Positions 11,401 to 22,099 of a stretch of DNA of 64,000 bases are shown here, one piece after another. Each line of letters starts with the position of its first letter. Positions within the stretch are counted from its first letter, which is position 1. The position numbers were made by a program, and so were the translations under genes. The DNA comes from Arthrinium phaeospermum (lineage: Eukaryota; Ascomycota; Sordariomycetes; Amphisphaeriales; Apiosporaceae): positions 1,612,001 through 1,676,000 of the forward strand of contig QYRS01000001.1 in assembly GCA_006503535.1 (NCBI GenBank), in the 5' to 3' direction. The notes beneath the pieces are model-generated. The model made no database searches. It was not told the DNA's origin and saw nothing but the letters and a program-made list of their open reading frames with translations.

Positions 11401-13573
11401 CCATATACTCCCAGAGTCCCAGCAGAAGATGTACAGAACTGGCGACTACGCCTATTGGGATAGCAAAAGCGGCGAAATATGCATCCTTGGGCGGAAAGAC
11501 CGACAGATCAAGTTGCGCGGGTTCAGGTTGGACTTGGATGACTTGGAGGCACGCGCCGCGAAAGCGATTCCGGAATCTCGTGCCATGGCCATGTTTCTTC
11601 ACGACGATCATCTCATCGCAGCATATGAGGCCTCCCCAGCCCTGACCGGCGATATCAGCGAAGCGAGCCTGAAAGCACGGATGGGCGATGTCCTGCCATC
11701 GTATGCCATGCCCCGGCGCATCGTCGCCTTGGCCAAGTTTCCACTCACGCCAGCAGGCAAGCTGAACTACAAAGAGCTTCGGGGACTGGTCTACGCGAGA
11801 ACCGCAAATGCCGCGATGGAAGCCCCCCCTCAGACCAGCAAGATGAGTCCCACTGAGAAGATGATCGCGAAAGCAGTTCAAGATTTGATGAAACTAGACC
11901 CAGGCGTGACGGTCAATCAAGACTCCAACATTACGGCGCTTGGTGGCCACTCTATCCTGCAGCTCCGCCTAGCGAGCAGATTGTCTTCTCTGACGCACCG
12001 ACGTCTCGCTGTTCGGAAGGTTATAGAGAACCCCATCGTGTCGCATCTAGCATCTGCAATCGATGCTGAAGTGGTTGAAAGCAAGAAGGCAGATAGAACC
12101 GAAAGTCACAAGCAACCACCGTCCCATGGCCGCGATGATACAGGGATGCTAGGATACAGCAGACTGTCGGCCATCGAGCTGTACTGGTTCCAGAGGTACC
12201 GTCGGAACCTTGGAACCTCCTCGTTCAACGTATCACACGTCACCAAACTCCATCCAGGCTTTGACAAGCAGCAAGAACTAGTCTCTACCTGGAACATGGT
12301 ACTTTCGAGACATTCCATCTTGCGCTCTAGATTTGGAGAGTCAGCGACGGATGGCGGCGATGTCAAGAGGACCTACGCTGTCGAGCCTCCTCAAGCTCGA
12401 TACGCGGAAGTTTTGGACGTCAGGGCATTCATCAACACCGAGTTTCACCTCGAGACCGAAGATCCGATACGAGTCACGATTTCCAAAGAACATATGGTGA
12501 TTTGTGTCAGTCATATCATCTGCGACTACACAACACTAAACCAACTCTTGAAAGAATTTGTCGCTACATTTCTCCACAAAGACGGCGATGGGGGCTTAAG
12601 CCTGGAGCCCCCCGGACAGCGCTATCAAGACACAACCAGCTGGAACGCCAACATCGACAAAACAACCGCTGAATTTTGGAAATCGTATCTATATGGGATG
12701 GATTATGCCAAACTGCCGCCTTACATGAAAGCACCTCGCACGTCGTACCAAGGCGAATCGTTGTTATTCAGACTCACCGACGACACGTCGTCCAACCTTG
12801 ATCACATTGCGGACTCGTTCTGTCTTACACCTCAGCAAGTAGCCTTGGCCATTGTATCCCTTGTCCTTCAGACGGATGCTGCAACGAAACAGGACCTGGT
12901 CCTCGGGAGTCCCTACCTCGGACGCCAAGAAGCCGACATGCAAACTATTGGGCTGTTCCTGCAGCCGCTTCCGATCCGCATCTGGAGACAGCGGCGTCCG
13001 GCCCCAGAAGATGAAAACATCGGGAACGCCGACGAGGACTCCTTAGCGGCGTTTCTTCGGGGCGTGCAGCAGTCGGCGTCCATGGCTCTCGGTCACAGCC
13101 TTGAGTGGAGCTCCCTGATGGGGCTTCTCTCGGTCTCCGAGGACGAGGCGCTGCGCTCGGTCGCCGATACGCCGATCCCGAACCACCCGCTGTTCAGCGC
13201 CATGGTGACATTCCACGGGGGCCAGATACACGAGGCCAACGGACAGACGCTGTCGGCGGCCGCTGCAGCCATCCCCGGGACCGAGCCCCTGGTTTCTTGG
13301 ACCGAGGGGGCCAAGTTCGGCATCATGTTCGAGTTCTCGGCCGTCGGTGCCTCGGCGCTGACGTTGCGGATCGAATACGACACGTCGCTGTTCTCGCCCG
13401 ATGCTGTAAGGCTCTTGGCTAAGCGTATTGACACGGGGCTTAGGTGGATTGCCCGGAACCCTCCGTCGTCGCGGCTTGACGAGTTGGAATCGGTATTGCT
13501 GGATGTAAAAGATGCAGAGTCATGGGGTGACCGGGAAGTGAAGTTTGGGACGCCTTTGGCGGAGATACCATAG
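8459..13573 (+). CDS. Nonribosomal peptide synthetase, T-C-A-T-C(terminal)
   Basis: Two exons (8459-11050, 11102-13573) around a 51-bp in-phase intron give 1687 residues. The domains in order are as follows. A carrier domain (about 37-107) has the phosphopantetheine serine in KLGGDSLSA (Ser72). A condensation domain (about 150-580) has an intact HHAFMDG at 277-283. An adenylation domain (about 596-1090) has FTSGSTGQPKG near 761, FDGSIHEIF, NMYGPTETT, YRTGDYAYW and a catalytic-lysine PAGKLNYKEL near 1085. A second carrier has ALGGHSILQL near 1147. A final condensation-like domain has SHIICDYTT near 1333 instead of HHxxxDG. SHxxxDxxS/T is the signature of fungal terminal C domains that release by cyclisation. 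My by-eye specificity residues are D-G-H-I-Y-V-M-C-G-K, which matches nothing I know, so the substrate is not predicted. The start at 8459 has a CACCATGG context; an upstream in-frame ATG at 8378 would add a hydrophobic leader unusual for an NRPS. Confidence 0.93.
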
Positions 13574-13827
13574 AGTTATTCACCTCTGTTCAAAGCTACG
13601 GAGTCTGTATTGGTGGTGGTGGTCACAATTCTATTTTCACAAAAGGTGATACGCAAGTCAGACTATTGGTCAGGAAACTTGGTTCAGTTGTTGTCGAGAT
13701 TATTCTCTCATTAGACACAGAGGATAGTGTGTAATATAACAGAATATTTGAGAAGAGCCGCATTATGCGTTCAAAGGTGATTTCCATGCACATTTCCTAT
13801 CCACTCGATCGTTGAAAAGCTTGGCTA
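13574..13827. other. 3' flank of the NRPS
   Basis: AT-rich 3' region with no open frame of note. It probably holds the NRPS terminator and polyadenylation signals. Confidence 0.3.
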
Positions 13828-14330
13828 TCTTCCGCCCAGTTCTGCTGAGTTCAAAGCCAGCGCGGTCCTGACGAAGGTCAACTTGAACCGATGCTCGTTT
13901 AACGAGTAGAGGAAAAAGAAACCCCGAATGGGCGCCAACACCACTTCCTCCGGGAAAGGCTTTCCCTTCCTCCCCCACCCGAACGTACAGCAGACGGATT
14001 TCGAGCGAGACTTCTTGAAGGGCATCATCCTGTCTGAGACTACCTGCTACTGAAGAATACCCAGGTCGACACGCTCCAAAATGGTGGCGAGTCTGTTCAG
14101 CTCAATGTACTCCCCGTCCCAGGTAAAGTTAGAACAGGCGTCGCGACCGTGTAGCCGCAGGACGCGCATGTAAGGCCGCTTGCCTTCCGAAATAGGTTGT
14201 ACGACGTGATACAGGGAGGGAAACCAAACGGAATGGCCAGATGTGGTTCAATTGGCGATAGGAGCGGCGCCTGTCAGACCAAGAGATCCGTTATGGATGG
14301 CGATCCAACGCACGCAATCCATCCGGCTGG
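13828..14330 (-). pseudogene. Decayed oxygenase-like reading frame (possible 2OG-Fe(II) dioxygenase)
   Basis: A minus-strand frame reads continuously as protein-like sequence but is cut by two in-frame stops, one TGA near 14247 and one TAG near 14054. The central segment GHSVWFPSLYHVVQP, followed by SEGKRPYMRVL, resembles the iron- and 2-oxoglutarate-binding C-terminal part of 2OG-Fe(II) dioxygenases: a His with an Arg ten residues later, after a hydrophobic FPS turn. Downstream comes a block with SNFTWDGEYIELNRL. Both stops could come from single C-to-T changes (CGA to TGA, CAG to TAG). I cannot find the upstream HxD half, so the fragment is truncated as well as interrupted. The family assignment is tentative; the presence of a dead coding sequence is better supported. 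Confidence 0.4.
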
Positions 14331-15398
14331 AGTTCAGGTTTAAACCAGGTTAAAGCAGACGTACCAGCTCTGGCTATATGGCATGCCCACATCAAGCTTT
14401 CACAGATGAGTGTCAGTAGACAAAGCTGCCGGAAGCGGTAAGCTCATCATCGCCAAGCTCGCATCGAGGATCGGGAAAGTGTTCTATCTGACGCAGCGAA
14501 GGAATAACTACGAAGCTTACCATCTGGGGCGCGGTTCACTGACAAGCTGGGGTGGTGGGGGATTACGACGACATGGACCTGACTGAACAAGGCGGGGAAG
14601 TGGGTGGAAGTAATCACACCTGAGCATTGCGCGGAGGCTCCGCGGCGGAGGAATCACAATCACGTTCGTTGCAAAGGAGTAACCTAAGGCTCATCCAGAC
14701 CAATCAATCCTTCGAATGCCCACCAGATGTTCTAGTGCTGATCGTTCTGGGGTCCGAATATAGTCCCAGTGCTAACTATGTGACTCGCTCAATTGGATCT
14801 GCGGTTGGTAGATCAAATCAGCGAGAATCCTACACCACACCCGGTTGAGATATAATTGCAGTACATAAAGGTTGCATTGGGATTGAAAGCTTGACATTCA
14901 CTGTATTAGACCCAACGGGGTGGAACCAGCTGCCAGCCCAAATGTCTCCCCTGCCACTCGGTAAAGTCGGCGACAGGGATGACGACCTGGATCTCAGCTG
15001 CCCCCTGCTAAGCACTTCATCCATGCGCCTTAGTGAAGCACAGCCCTCATGCACGTTCCTTAGAGATGATGTGAGAAAGGGGAGCCAATCACAGAGCCTC
15101 GGCTGTCTAGCTGTTGTAAGATTCTGACATGGATGCTACACGTAGTCAGATCATTGGCCCCATCGGGCTACCAGCCGTCTTTTCGAGTTAACAGTCCCCC
15201 GTGAGCCATACGTCTCCGCTTCTCTGACGTGATATGAGATCAAGAGGAAGAAATTGAGTTGGTACTTTCACGTTACACAGTAGCGGAAGTAGAGAGGTCC
15301 CAAGCAGCCGGATGCCGCATGTTACCCTACTCTCCCTATCCCAGGGCTCTTTTCGATGCTTGGTGTTGAAGCTACAGACGAATTTCCAAGACGCTTCA
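14331..15398. other. Intergenic, upstream of the cluster regulator
   Basis: No supported gene. Short frames at 14627-14848 and 14830-15127 lack family similarity and have no splice partners. The CATCGG half-site of the NRPS-promoter palindrome recurs at 15167-15172, about 230 bases before the regulator start. Confidence 0.35.
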
Positions 15399-16882
15399 AT
15401 GACAGAGGAACGAAGAACAAGTCGCTCCGACGAATCAAGCCACGAGAGCGAGGTCGTCGTAGTCGCCACCACTTCCGGTGTCGTTGCCCGTACTCCAACA
15501 GGCATATACAATGCCTCGCGAGAAACACCGGCGACAGTCTCGCCGAAAAAGCGGCTCGCGTGCGATAACTGTCACCGCTCGAAGGTAGGCTTGGCACATA
15601 GCAACGAGAAACGAAGCATACTTAGGCATTTTCTGACGACTCTCAATAGGTACGATGCACTGGGGAGCTTTCTCGCTGCCAACGCTGTGAGAGGCGCAAC
15701 AGAACATGCCATTACAGCGACTCCATGATGGGTCGGGTTCCAGCAGACAGAGCGAGAAAGAGGCGCAAGCCAAGTACTGGCTACAACGCGGCTTCGAGAC
15801 CGAACTCTAATGGTTCTTCAGACCAGGACCAGCAGAAGGAGGGTCGCCATGGAGACGAATTCCAGTTGGACCGTGTCAGCGGACCCAAAGAGCAGGCTAA
15901 AGATTCGAACCAGACAAGCCTCCCCAGCCCATCAGCGGGTGCAACGAGCAGTGTCGCAAGCACGAGCACATGGGCGGGGTCCATTTCTGGGAATTCTCAA
16001 ACTCCTGTTGCAACCACGCCTCTGGGCGACATTGGGGGCGATATCCAGACTCTCGGCTTCGACCAGTTACTTACAGGCTTTGATGGCGTCGACTTCTCCT
16101 TTCCCGACGCTCTCCACAGTGACCAAACTGGAGGCATGGAGAGTGCTCTGGACGTGGGTTTTCCCCAGTTCGTAGATACCCATTCTTATCCAACATCGAC
16201 ACCCCATCATGACGGACAGAAGAAACAGCCGCAGCCGCAGTCGCACGCACCAGGTCTTTGTGCCGTGCAACTGGCTGATATTACACCAACGTCATCGTCG
16301 CCAACATCCAACTCTCAGATCTCTGGACATCGCGATACAGCCGATACACCGCCCGCTCCAAGTGATGACTTGGACTTTTGGATAGCGCAGCTCAAAGATC
16401 TCACCCGCAGGCCACATCTGTCTGCCATTCCCCTCGATGAAATGCTGCATCATAGCTCCAAGCTCCTTCCTCGAGTAAACGAGGCCGTGCGGTCAATCTC
16501 ATCAACTGATACATCCGCTTGTGCTACACACCTGACTTTAATTCTCATCTGCCTGAGCCAGCTTCTTGGCCTCTTCGAGACCTGCATACCTTCCATGGTG
16601 TGCGGTCTCGATTCTGCAGGCGACTCATCTAGAAGCCTCTCTCTCCGCCTCGGCGCTTTCCAGGTCGACCGCGAGGCCCAACAGGCTTTGCAGATGCATG
16701 TCGTGGGGAGAGAACTATCGGCGGTTCTGCAGATATCCATGTTGATCAAGCAGACGCTGCTACAACCAGAATGGGATGGGTCGCTAAGTCGTACGCATGG
16801 CCTTTTGGTGGAAGACTTGCAAGTTCGGACGAGGGCAGTAGCCTACCAGATAAAACAAAAAAGGGGTACTTACAGGATGTGA
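15399..16882 (+). CDS. Zn2Cys6 transcription factor, AflR-like, cluster regulator
   Basis: Two exons, 15399-15584 and 15650-16882, joined over a 65-bp intron, give 472 residues. The intron splits the DNA-binding domain. Splicing restores ACDNCHRSKVRC, then SRCQRCERRNRTC at about residues 51-80, a full six-cysteine binuclear zinc cluster. It is followed by the basic DRARKRRKP patch, which probably doubles as nuclear-localisation and linker sequence. The middle is Ser/Thr/Pro-rich and low in structure. The C-terminal half (from about residue 320) is a helical, Leu/Cys-rich region resembling the AflR-type regulatory domain of pathway-specific regulators. Its position between the NRPS and the P450 argues that it controls this cluster. 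The start at 15399 is the last in-frame ATG before the domain; an upstream in-frame ATG at 15312 also exists. Confidence 0.9.
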
Positions 16883-17226
16883 TTATATTATGAATAGTGC
16901 TATAGCAAATGAAAGTGCCCAATTACTTTTTAATAGTTTCGGTGTCACATTGTAACTGTATGCCTGACGTACATGACGGCCTGTTGTCTGGCCCGAACAT
17001 ATCTTGCTTACGTACACCTTGCCATAACTCGGATAGGTCGGCTCCCTGTTCGCACACCGATCAATTTGGCCGGTCATGGCTCCGATCCATGTAAGCCTGA
17101 TTCGGCTCTCCAACTAAACTTCGGCACAAAGAGCTGACATGTATTTCGCTGCCTATTGAGGATCCATTCCGGCAAACCAATAATTACTGAACCACGAGGT
17201 TATACGTAACCATCATCAGATTTGCC
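16883..17226. promoter_or_regulatory. Regulator-P450 spacer with CGG half-sites
   Basis: These 344 bases lie between two plus-strand genes. There is no coding sequence. The last 200 bases contain TCGGATAGGTCGG at 17032-17044 and CACCGAT at 17055-17061. The latter is the inverted half-site of the palindrome at 8232-8248 and is a plausible binding site for the cluster's Zn2Cys6 regulator. Confidence 0.4.
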
Positions 17227-19103
17227 ATGGCTTTCTTTCCAAACAGCTTCCCAGGTGACCTTCACACTCCCACAGCGTGGCTCGTTGCAGTGGTTCTGGT
17301 CCTTACTACAACGCTCCGAAGTCGACTTATACGAAGATTCTTCACCTCCTTGCTTTCTTGTGTAATAAATGTGAGTTCAATGGCTGCATAATACATAACA
17401 ATCTGTGACTTCCCAACTACATATATGCATTCGTATGCATAGGGAACTAATGCAAGCTTCTTTTATCAGGTCATCTTAGCCCATTTCTATCGAATCCAGC
17501 ATGTCAACAATGGGAAACACTTGCCATCTCTTCCGTATGTGTTTCCCAACGGCCAAGGGAGCGTTGAGAAGTTCCTGCAAGGCCGCGCCAACAGTGCTCT
17601 GTGGGAAAGCAAAAATGGCAGCCTTTATCGTCTGTGGGCGGGTATGAGAGGTGAAGTGTGAGTTCCTACCAATTCAGTCAAGGTGGCATAATGCCATTTG
17701 TAAATTGGAATGATGTTAACTTGTTAACATACACCACCAGTGTTTTGACCAAAGCCGCTCACGTGGAAGCTGTATTTCGCGACTCGCATGCCCACACAAA
17801 AGCTCGCGCAAGCGGCATGGGCTATCTCATGGACTGCCTTCTGGGTTCCTGTCTCGGTCTGATCAGCGGTAGTTCGTGGCACACTTTGAAGACGAAAGTC
17901 GAGGCACCGTTCCTCCATCCAGCAATGAGCGTATACGCGGCCGACTTGCAACATTTTACCGAGAGATACCTGCATAATCTTGAAACCGACACCAGCAAGC
18001 CAAATCAAGGGGGATGCTTACATCCTGTCCAAGATCTGAAGCTTCTCCCGTTTCTCTTCGTGGCAAGACTGCTCTACGGGCCACTGGATGCAGAACTGGA
18101 AAAGGAGTTGGTAGAGATGATCCCTCTCCGGGAGCAGCTGTTCAAAAGTGTAATTGCAGGGGGAATCACAAGGTTCTACCTTGCGCGCTTATTACCTTTC
18201 CCTCTTCCTGCAATGCGCACACTAAGCTCCTTCAAAGATCGCTGGGCCACATGGAACGACAAGGCGCATCTCCACGCCACCCAGGCTGTCCAGGATCAGA
18301 AGCAGTTAAAGGCACCGCCCATATTCGAGATGTACAAGTCAGTCGAGGAAGGCGCCATCCCGCGCAAGCAGCTCCTGCAGACCCTGGACGAGATGCTCTT
18401 TGCCAACATCGACGTCACCATGGGCGGCGTGTCGTGGACCCTCGTCTTCCTAGCCGCGTACCCGTCCGTGCAGAAGGCCCTGCGGGAAGAGATCCGCGCG
18501 CACTCGTCGCCGTCGTCCGACCCCTCGGCGCGCGACGCCTACCTGCTCTCGTCCTGGACCAGCAAGCCCACCCTCCTCGGCGCCTGCGTCCTCGAGGCCA
18601 CCCGCCTCCGGCCCCTGGCCGCCTTCTCGGTGCCGCAGTCGTGCCCGACGGACCGCCTCCTCGACGGGTTCCGGGTGCCCGCGGGGACGGACTTTGTTGT
18701 GGATGCGTACGCGCTCAACATCCGGGACCCGTTCTGGGGGCACGACCGAGAAAAGTTCCGGCCGCGGCGCTGGCTGGAGCGGCACCACCAGAGCAGCGGC
18801 GGCGGCGGCGCAAGGGACTTCCGCTACCGGTACTGGCGGTTCGGGTTCGGGCCGCGGACTTGCCTCGGGAAGCACGTGGCGGAGTTGGTCACGAGGAGCA
18901 TTGTGGTGAATCTGCTGGAAGGCTGGGAGCTGTCATTGGATTCCAAGACAGCGGGACGGCAGAGCGAGAAGCCGAGAACGACTGGCGGCGCCGTTGAGGT
19001 AGACGAGGAAGATATGGATTGGCCCTGGGATGATGAGATGTGGATTCATCATCCTGATCTTTTGCTCAGGCGAAAACCTCTGAAAGGAGAGCCAGGTTCA
19101 TAA
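17227..19103 (+). CDS. Cytochrome P450 monooxygenase (cluster tailoring enzyme)
   Basis: Three exons, 17227-17370, 17470-17657 and 17741-19103, give 564 residues. An N-terminal membrane anchor (about 17-35, WLVAVVLVLTTTL) implies attachment to the ER. The I-helix segment near residue 345 reads NIDVTMGGVSWTL, with the usual A/G-G-x-x-T oxygen-activation motif altered to GGVSW. The K-helix ExxR is EATR. The heme-binding loop FGFGPRTCLGKHVAE carries the axial cysteine near residue 486. The tail after the heme loop has an acidic insertion. Length and order are those of fungal class II P450s, so it needs a separate CPR reductase. The substrate is presumably the NRPS product or an intermediate. I could not place it in a named CYP family. 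Confidence 0.9.
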
Positions 19104-19624
19104 GTTTGCCACCAATTGCTGGTCTCTGGTTGCAGTGTAGCTATTATGACTAAAGTAGATGGAGCTGAATTATATCCATTTCCGGACTGACGATGATGTG
19201 TATTACATTAAAAACTGTGCAGAGAAATTATTATTAGCGGGAGAGAAATGTTGGGCGCTCTCGGTTGCAAGGCAGGATAACACCTGAGACGGGCCGGCGG
19301 AGGTTGAGCCCACCGTCGTCAGCTGGCAGCCAATGTGTTTGCATAAAACTAATGCATGCAACCTGTAAGCGAGATTGATTCGTCTTATCTCACCGACCGC
19401 GCCGCCAACCTCGCCGAACACGCCAAGCATGCCGACCTCGCCGATCTCACCGTCTTTGCAGTGGCAGCCCGTTTAACTTGGCGCCAAGGGGGCCGACATT
19501 TACTCATGTAGAGAGTCCGTGGAGCGGCTTGGAGTTGTCAGTCATATGATTTTGTATATACTTTCCCGCTACCCATAATGCAACCTTGGACGGAATACCA
19601 ATCGCCACCTAGCACCCCCTTACT
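19104..19624. other. Intergenic, 3' flank of the P450
   Basis: No supported gene. Around 19400-19450 an imperfect internal repeat of CTCGCCGA-type units gives an Ala/Asp/Leu-rich translation (LAEHAKHADLADL) that I cannot tie to a family. It may be another coding scrap. Confidence 0.3.
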
Positions 19625-19867
19625 TCATTTTCGGTCGTGTTGGTGATGACTACCTTGACCTCCGCGCGGCCTGCAGCTAGCAGCGCCATCCGTTGGTGCA
19701 CCAGATCGAATGTTCCGTGCCATTTGGCTGGGTGCGGATAAGTCGAGGGGTGCCCGGACCGGGTTTCCCATATAGTTGAGGATGGCTTCCTGGCCGAGCT
19801 GTAGCCGCTAAGTCTCGTCGGAGGTGATGTCGAAAAAGTAATGCGTGTTGTTCTTGTCCTCAGCCAT
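19625..19867 (-). pseudogene. Relic of a SAM-dependent methyltransferase
   Basis: The minus strand from an ATG at 19867 reads MAEDKNNTHYFFDITSDET, then an in-frame TAG, then RLQLGQEAILNYMG and APLDLS. This is the N-terminal pattern of a large class of fungal methyltransferases (LaeA/UMTA-like: T-x-E-x-x-R-L-x-L-Q-H...). A shift to another frame then gives WHGTFDLVHQRMALLAAG, the family's post-motif-II signature F-D-L-V-H-Q-R. The glycine-rich SAM motif I, normally between these blocks, is missing, so about 60 codons have been deleted. One stop, one frame change and one internal deletion make it a clear pseudogene. It lies between the P450 and a living methyltransferase in the NRPS cluster. 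Confidence 0.65.
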
Positions 19868-20281
19868 TTTCGTTTTCACGAGGCTATCAACAAGGAACTA
19901 ATTAGTGCAGGTATTTGGACATATCGAAGGTAATGGCGGGCAGCAAGGGAGGTAATGGAGTAAGGGAGGCACTTTCTTGCCTACCTCTTTGAGTGCGTCT
20001 CCAGTCTTCTGCTTAGGCTGCGAGGTCGTACCAACGTAGGTGAAGCCAAGCAAGGGGTGTCCGGTAGACAACCAACGCCCCATTTGGGATCGGGTTTGCG
20101 TGAGGGGAGATTGAGGGGGGTGCAAGTCACAGTGTTTTGATACGCAACTCATTTACCACCTATCCACGCTCAGTCATCAACTTGACGGTCCTTCATCAAA
20201 TCCACCAAAATCTTCGTTCAAGACTTTTCTGAATCTCGCTGCCAACTCTCTTCAACCTCTCTAGCCGTTCTCTACACAATC
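19868..20281. other. Upstream region of methyltransferase 1
   Basis: No gene supported. A minus-strand frame at 19898-20152 is rich in Pro, Cys and Leu and has no recognisable motif. The last 100 bases are CT-rich and likely hold the promoter and leader of the methyltransferase starting at 20282. Confidence 0.35.
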
Positions 20282-21170
20282 ATGGCCACCTCCTTTGTGC
20301 CAAAGCAAGTCCTCCCGTTTGACGGCGCCGACCTTGAGAAACTTCAAGGCAAGGTCAGCGATGACATCGCTCTGGATCTTCTGAAGGACTTGCCGGCCTT
20401 GTCATCGTCCTCCGTAATCCACGACAACGGATGCGGCTACGGCGCTGTCACCATGGCTGTCATGAAATCCAACCCACCCACTGGCATCCAGATCCACGCC
20501 ACTGACATCAATGATATGTTTACGGCGCCGCTGCAGGCTAAATTGGACGAGAACCCTACTTGGCCGGTCAAGGTGAGAACTATTGCTTGAGTCTACTTTC
20601 GCTCTATACTAATAGGGAAAGGTGAAAAACATGGACGCCTGCGCCCTTACATTTCCGGACAATATGTTCGATCTCTCCATGACGACGTTTGTCTTTTCCG
20701 GGTTGAAAGATGACGTCGCAGCCGCCTCCCACATCCGCCGGACCCTGAAGCCCGGCGGGACTGGAGTCATCGCGGTCTGGAAGGAAATGGCCTGGCATAC
20801 GGCTCTCGAGAACGCCCACTACAAGACGCGCGGTGCCGACGAGCCCATGGCGCCGTTTCTAAGCAATACTTGGTACAAGAAGGAAAAGGTCGATCAGGTT
20901 ACCCGTGATGCGGGCTGGACCAATGTCGAGTTTGTTGAGAAGGCCGCGTGGTTGGACATGGGAGATGATCTCAAGCGGTGGGTGACCCTTGCTTGGACCT
21001 TCTTGGCTATGCCGGTTGGTGGCTGGAAACAGCGAGACGAGGACAAGTGGGACGAAGCAATCGACTCCATCGTCCAGGAGCTACTCCAGGGGCCGCACAA
21101 GGTTGATAAGGACGGGGTGTATAAGATTCGTATGGTTGCTGATGTTGCTCTCATGAAGAAGCAAGAGTAG
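20282..21170 (+). CDS. SAM-dependent methyltransferase (cluster candidate)
   Basis: Two exons, 20282-20572 and 20616-21170, around a 43-bp intron give 281 residues. Motif I reads VIHDNGCGYGAVTMAV near residue 45, the glycine-rich SAM loop. An acidic ATDIND follows (ribose contact). FDLSMTTFVFSGLKD is motif IV-like. The loop RRTLKPGGTGVIAVW is the standard post-motif III of class I methyltransferases. There is no membrane segment or signal peptide, so it is cytosolic. Its place just after the P450 and the dead methyltransferase makes a tailoring O-, N- or C-methylation of the NRPS product plausible; the acceptor atom cannot be read from sequence. The intron is near the lower size limit, but both ends and the phase agree. 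Confidence 0.85.
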
Positions 21171-22099
21171 GCAAGGGAGAGCCATGCCCAGCTAGCTGGC
21201 ATCTTACGTGATGTTGATGGGAAATCTTCCTTTGGTTCTATTTCCATATTCCATACCTACAAACACAAGCCGAGTTTATTCCGTACTTGAATTCTCCCGG
21301 AGAAATGAGTCAGCAGACACAATCGTGCCGCTGTGGTGATTTTGCTTTGGTGTCAGCAAGCGGCATGCCGCCTGTGGGCACATATCGCGTACCGAATATC
21401 TTATTCATAACATCAGATCCACGGCACATAAGAGGTCATGAAAGAAGAGGGCATCCAGACCGAGTTGGTGCTCGTGGAGGGTGCGCCTCACATTTGCGAC
21501 TTGAGCAGCGGCCCCGAGTCAGATGATTAGGAGGCAGGCTTGTAAGGGTGTGATGACTGTATCTGCTGTTGTCTATATTGGGATACATCAAAATGCCTCT
21601 GGTACATAGTATAGCATGCCCCTCAGTATTCAGGTCGAAATCAGAGGCCCAGGAATCAAATCTGGGCACTCACCCCAGTCGCCTATATATATCAACATCA
21701 TCTGGAGATTTAAAGGACTGACTGAGCGCGAGAGACACCACACTGACCAAGATCGACCCACGCCGGCTCGAAAGGCCGGAACGTGTCACAAGGACAATTC
21801 CCAGCCTTATAAACCACCAATGACACGGCGAATTACCAATCAGCCAAAACTCAGCGCTAAAGCTCGTGGCTTCTTAGATCAGCTGAAAACACTTATATAA
21901 GTCTATATAAGTGGCGGAGCGACTGGTCGGGGTCAGCTGTATGCATGAGCTGAAACCATGGCTTGCATACTCGTCCTGAGGGGTAGTATTTTGATCCGGC
22001 CCGAAGAAGTACAAATACTCCAACTGCTTAACGAGAAGCAAAAGACGTCCCTGCAACCATTCATCGGACGGACGGTTTATCGCAACCACCACCACGACC
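21171..22099. other. Intergenic between two methyltransferases, with a possible coding scrap
   Basis: No intact gene. At about 21360-21527 the plus strand reads YRVPNILFITSDP and then, in another frame, EEGIQTELVLVEGAPH and CDLSSGPESDD before a stop. This resembles the strand-Asp-His end of an alpha/beta hydrolase, but it is too short to be sure. The remainder is AT-rich up to the leader of the gene at 22100, with another CATCGG at 22063-22068. Confidence 0.3.

Noticed and set aside
18014..18997. Plus-strand frame of 327 codons within the P450 gene
   Set aside because: It is an alternative frame of the P450 exon, Arg/Pro-rich in its second half. The true frame carries the heme-binding cysteine and ExxR motif.
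20573..20615. Doubt that the 43-bp gap in methyltransferase 1 is an intron rather than a break
   Set aside because: It has a GTGAGA donor, a branch-like CTAAT segment and an AATAG acceptor, and it keeps phase, so an intron is the simpler reading.
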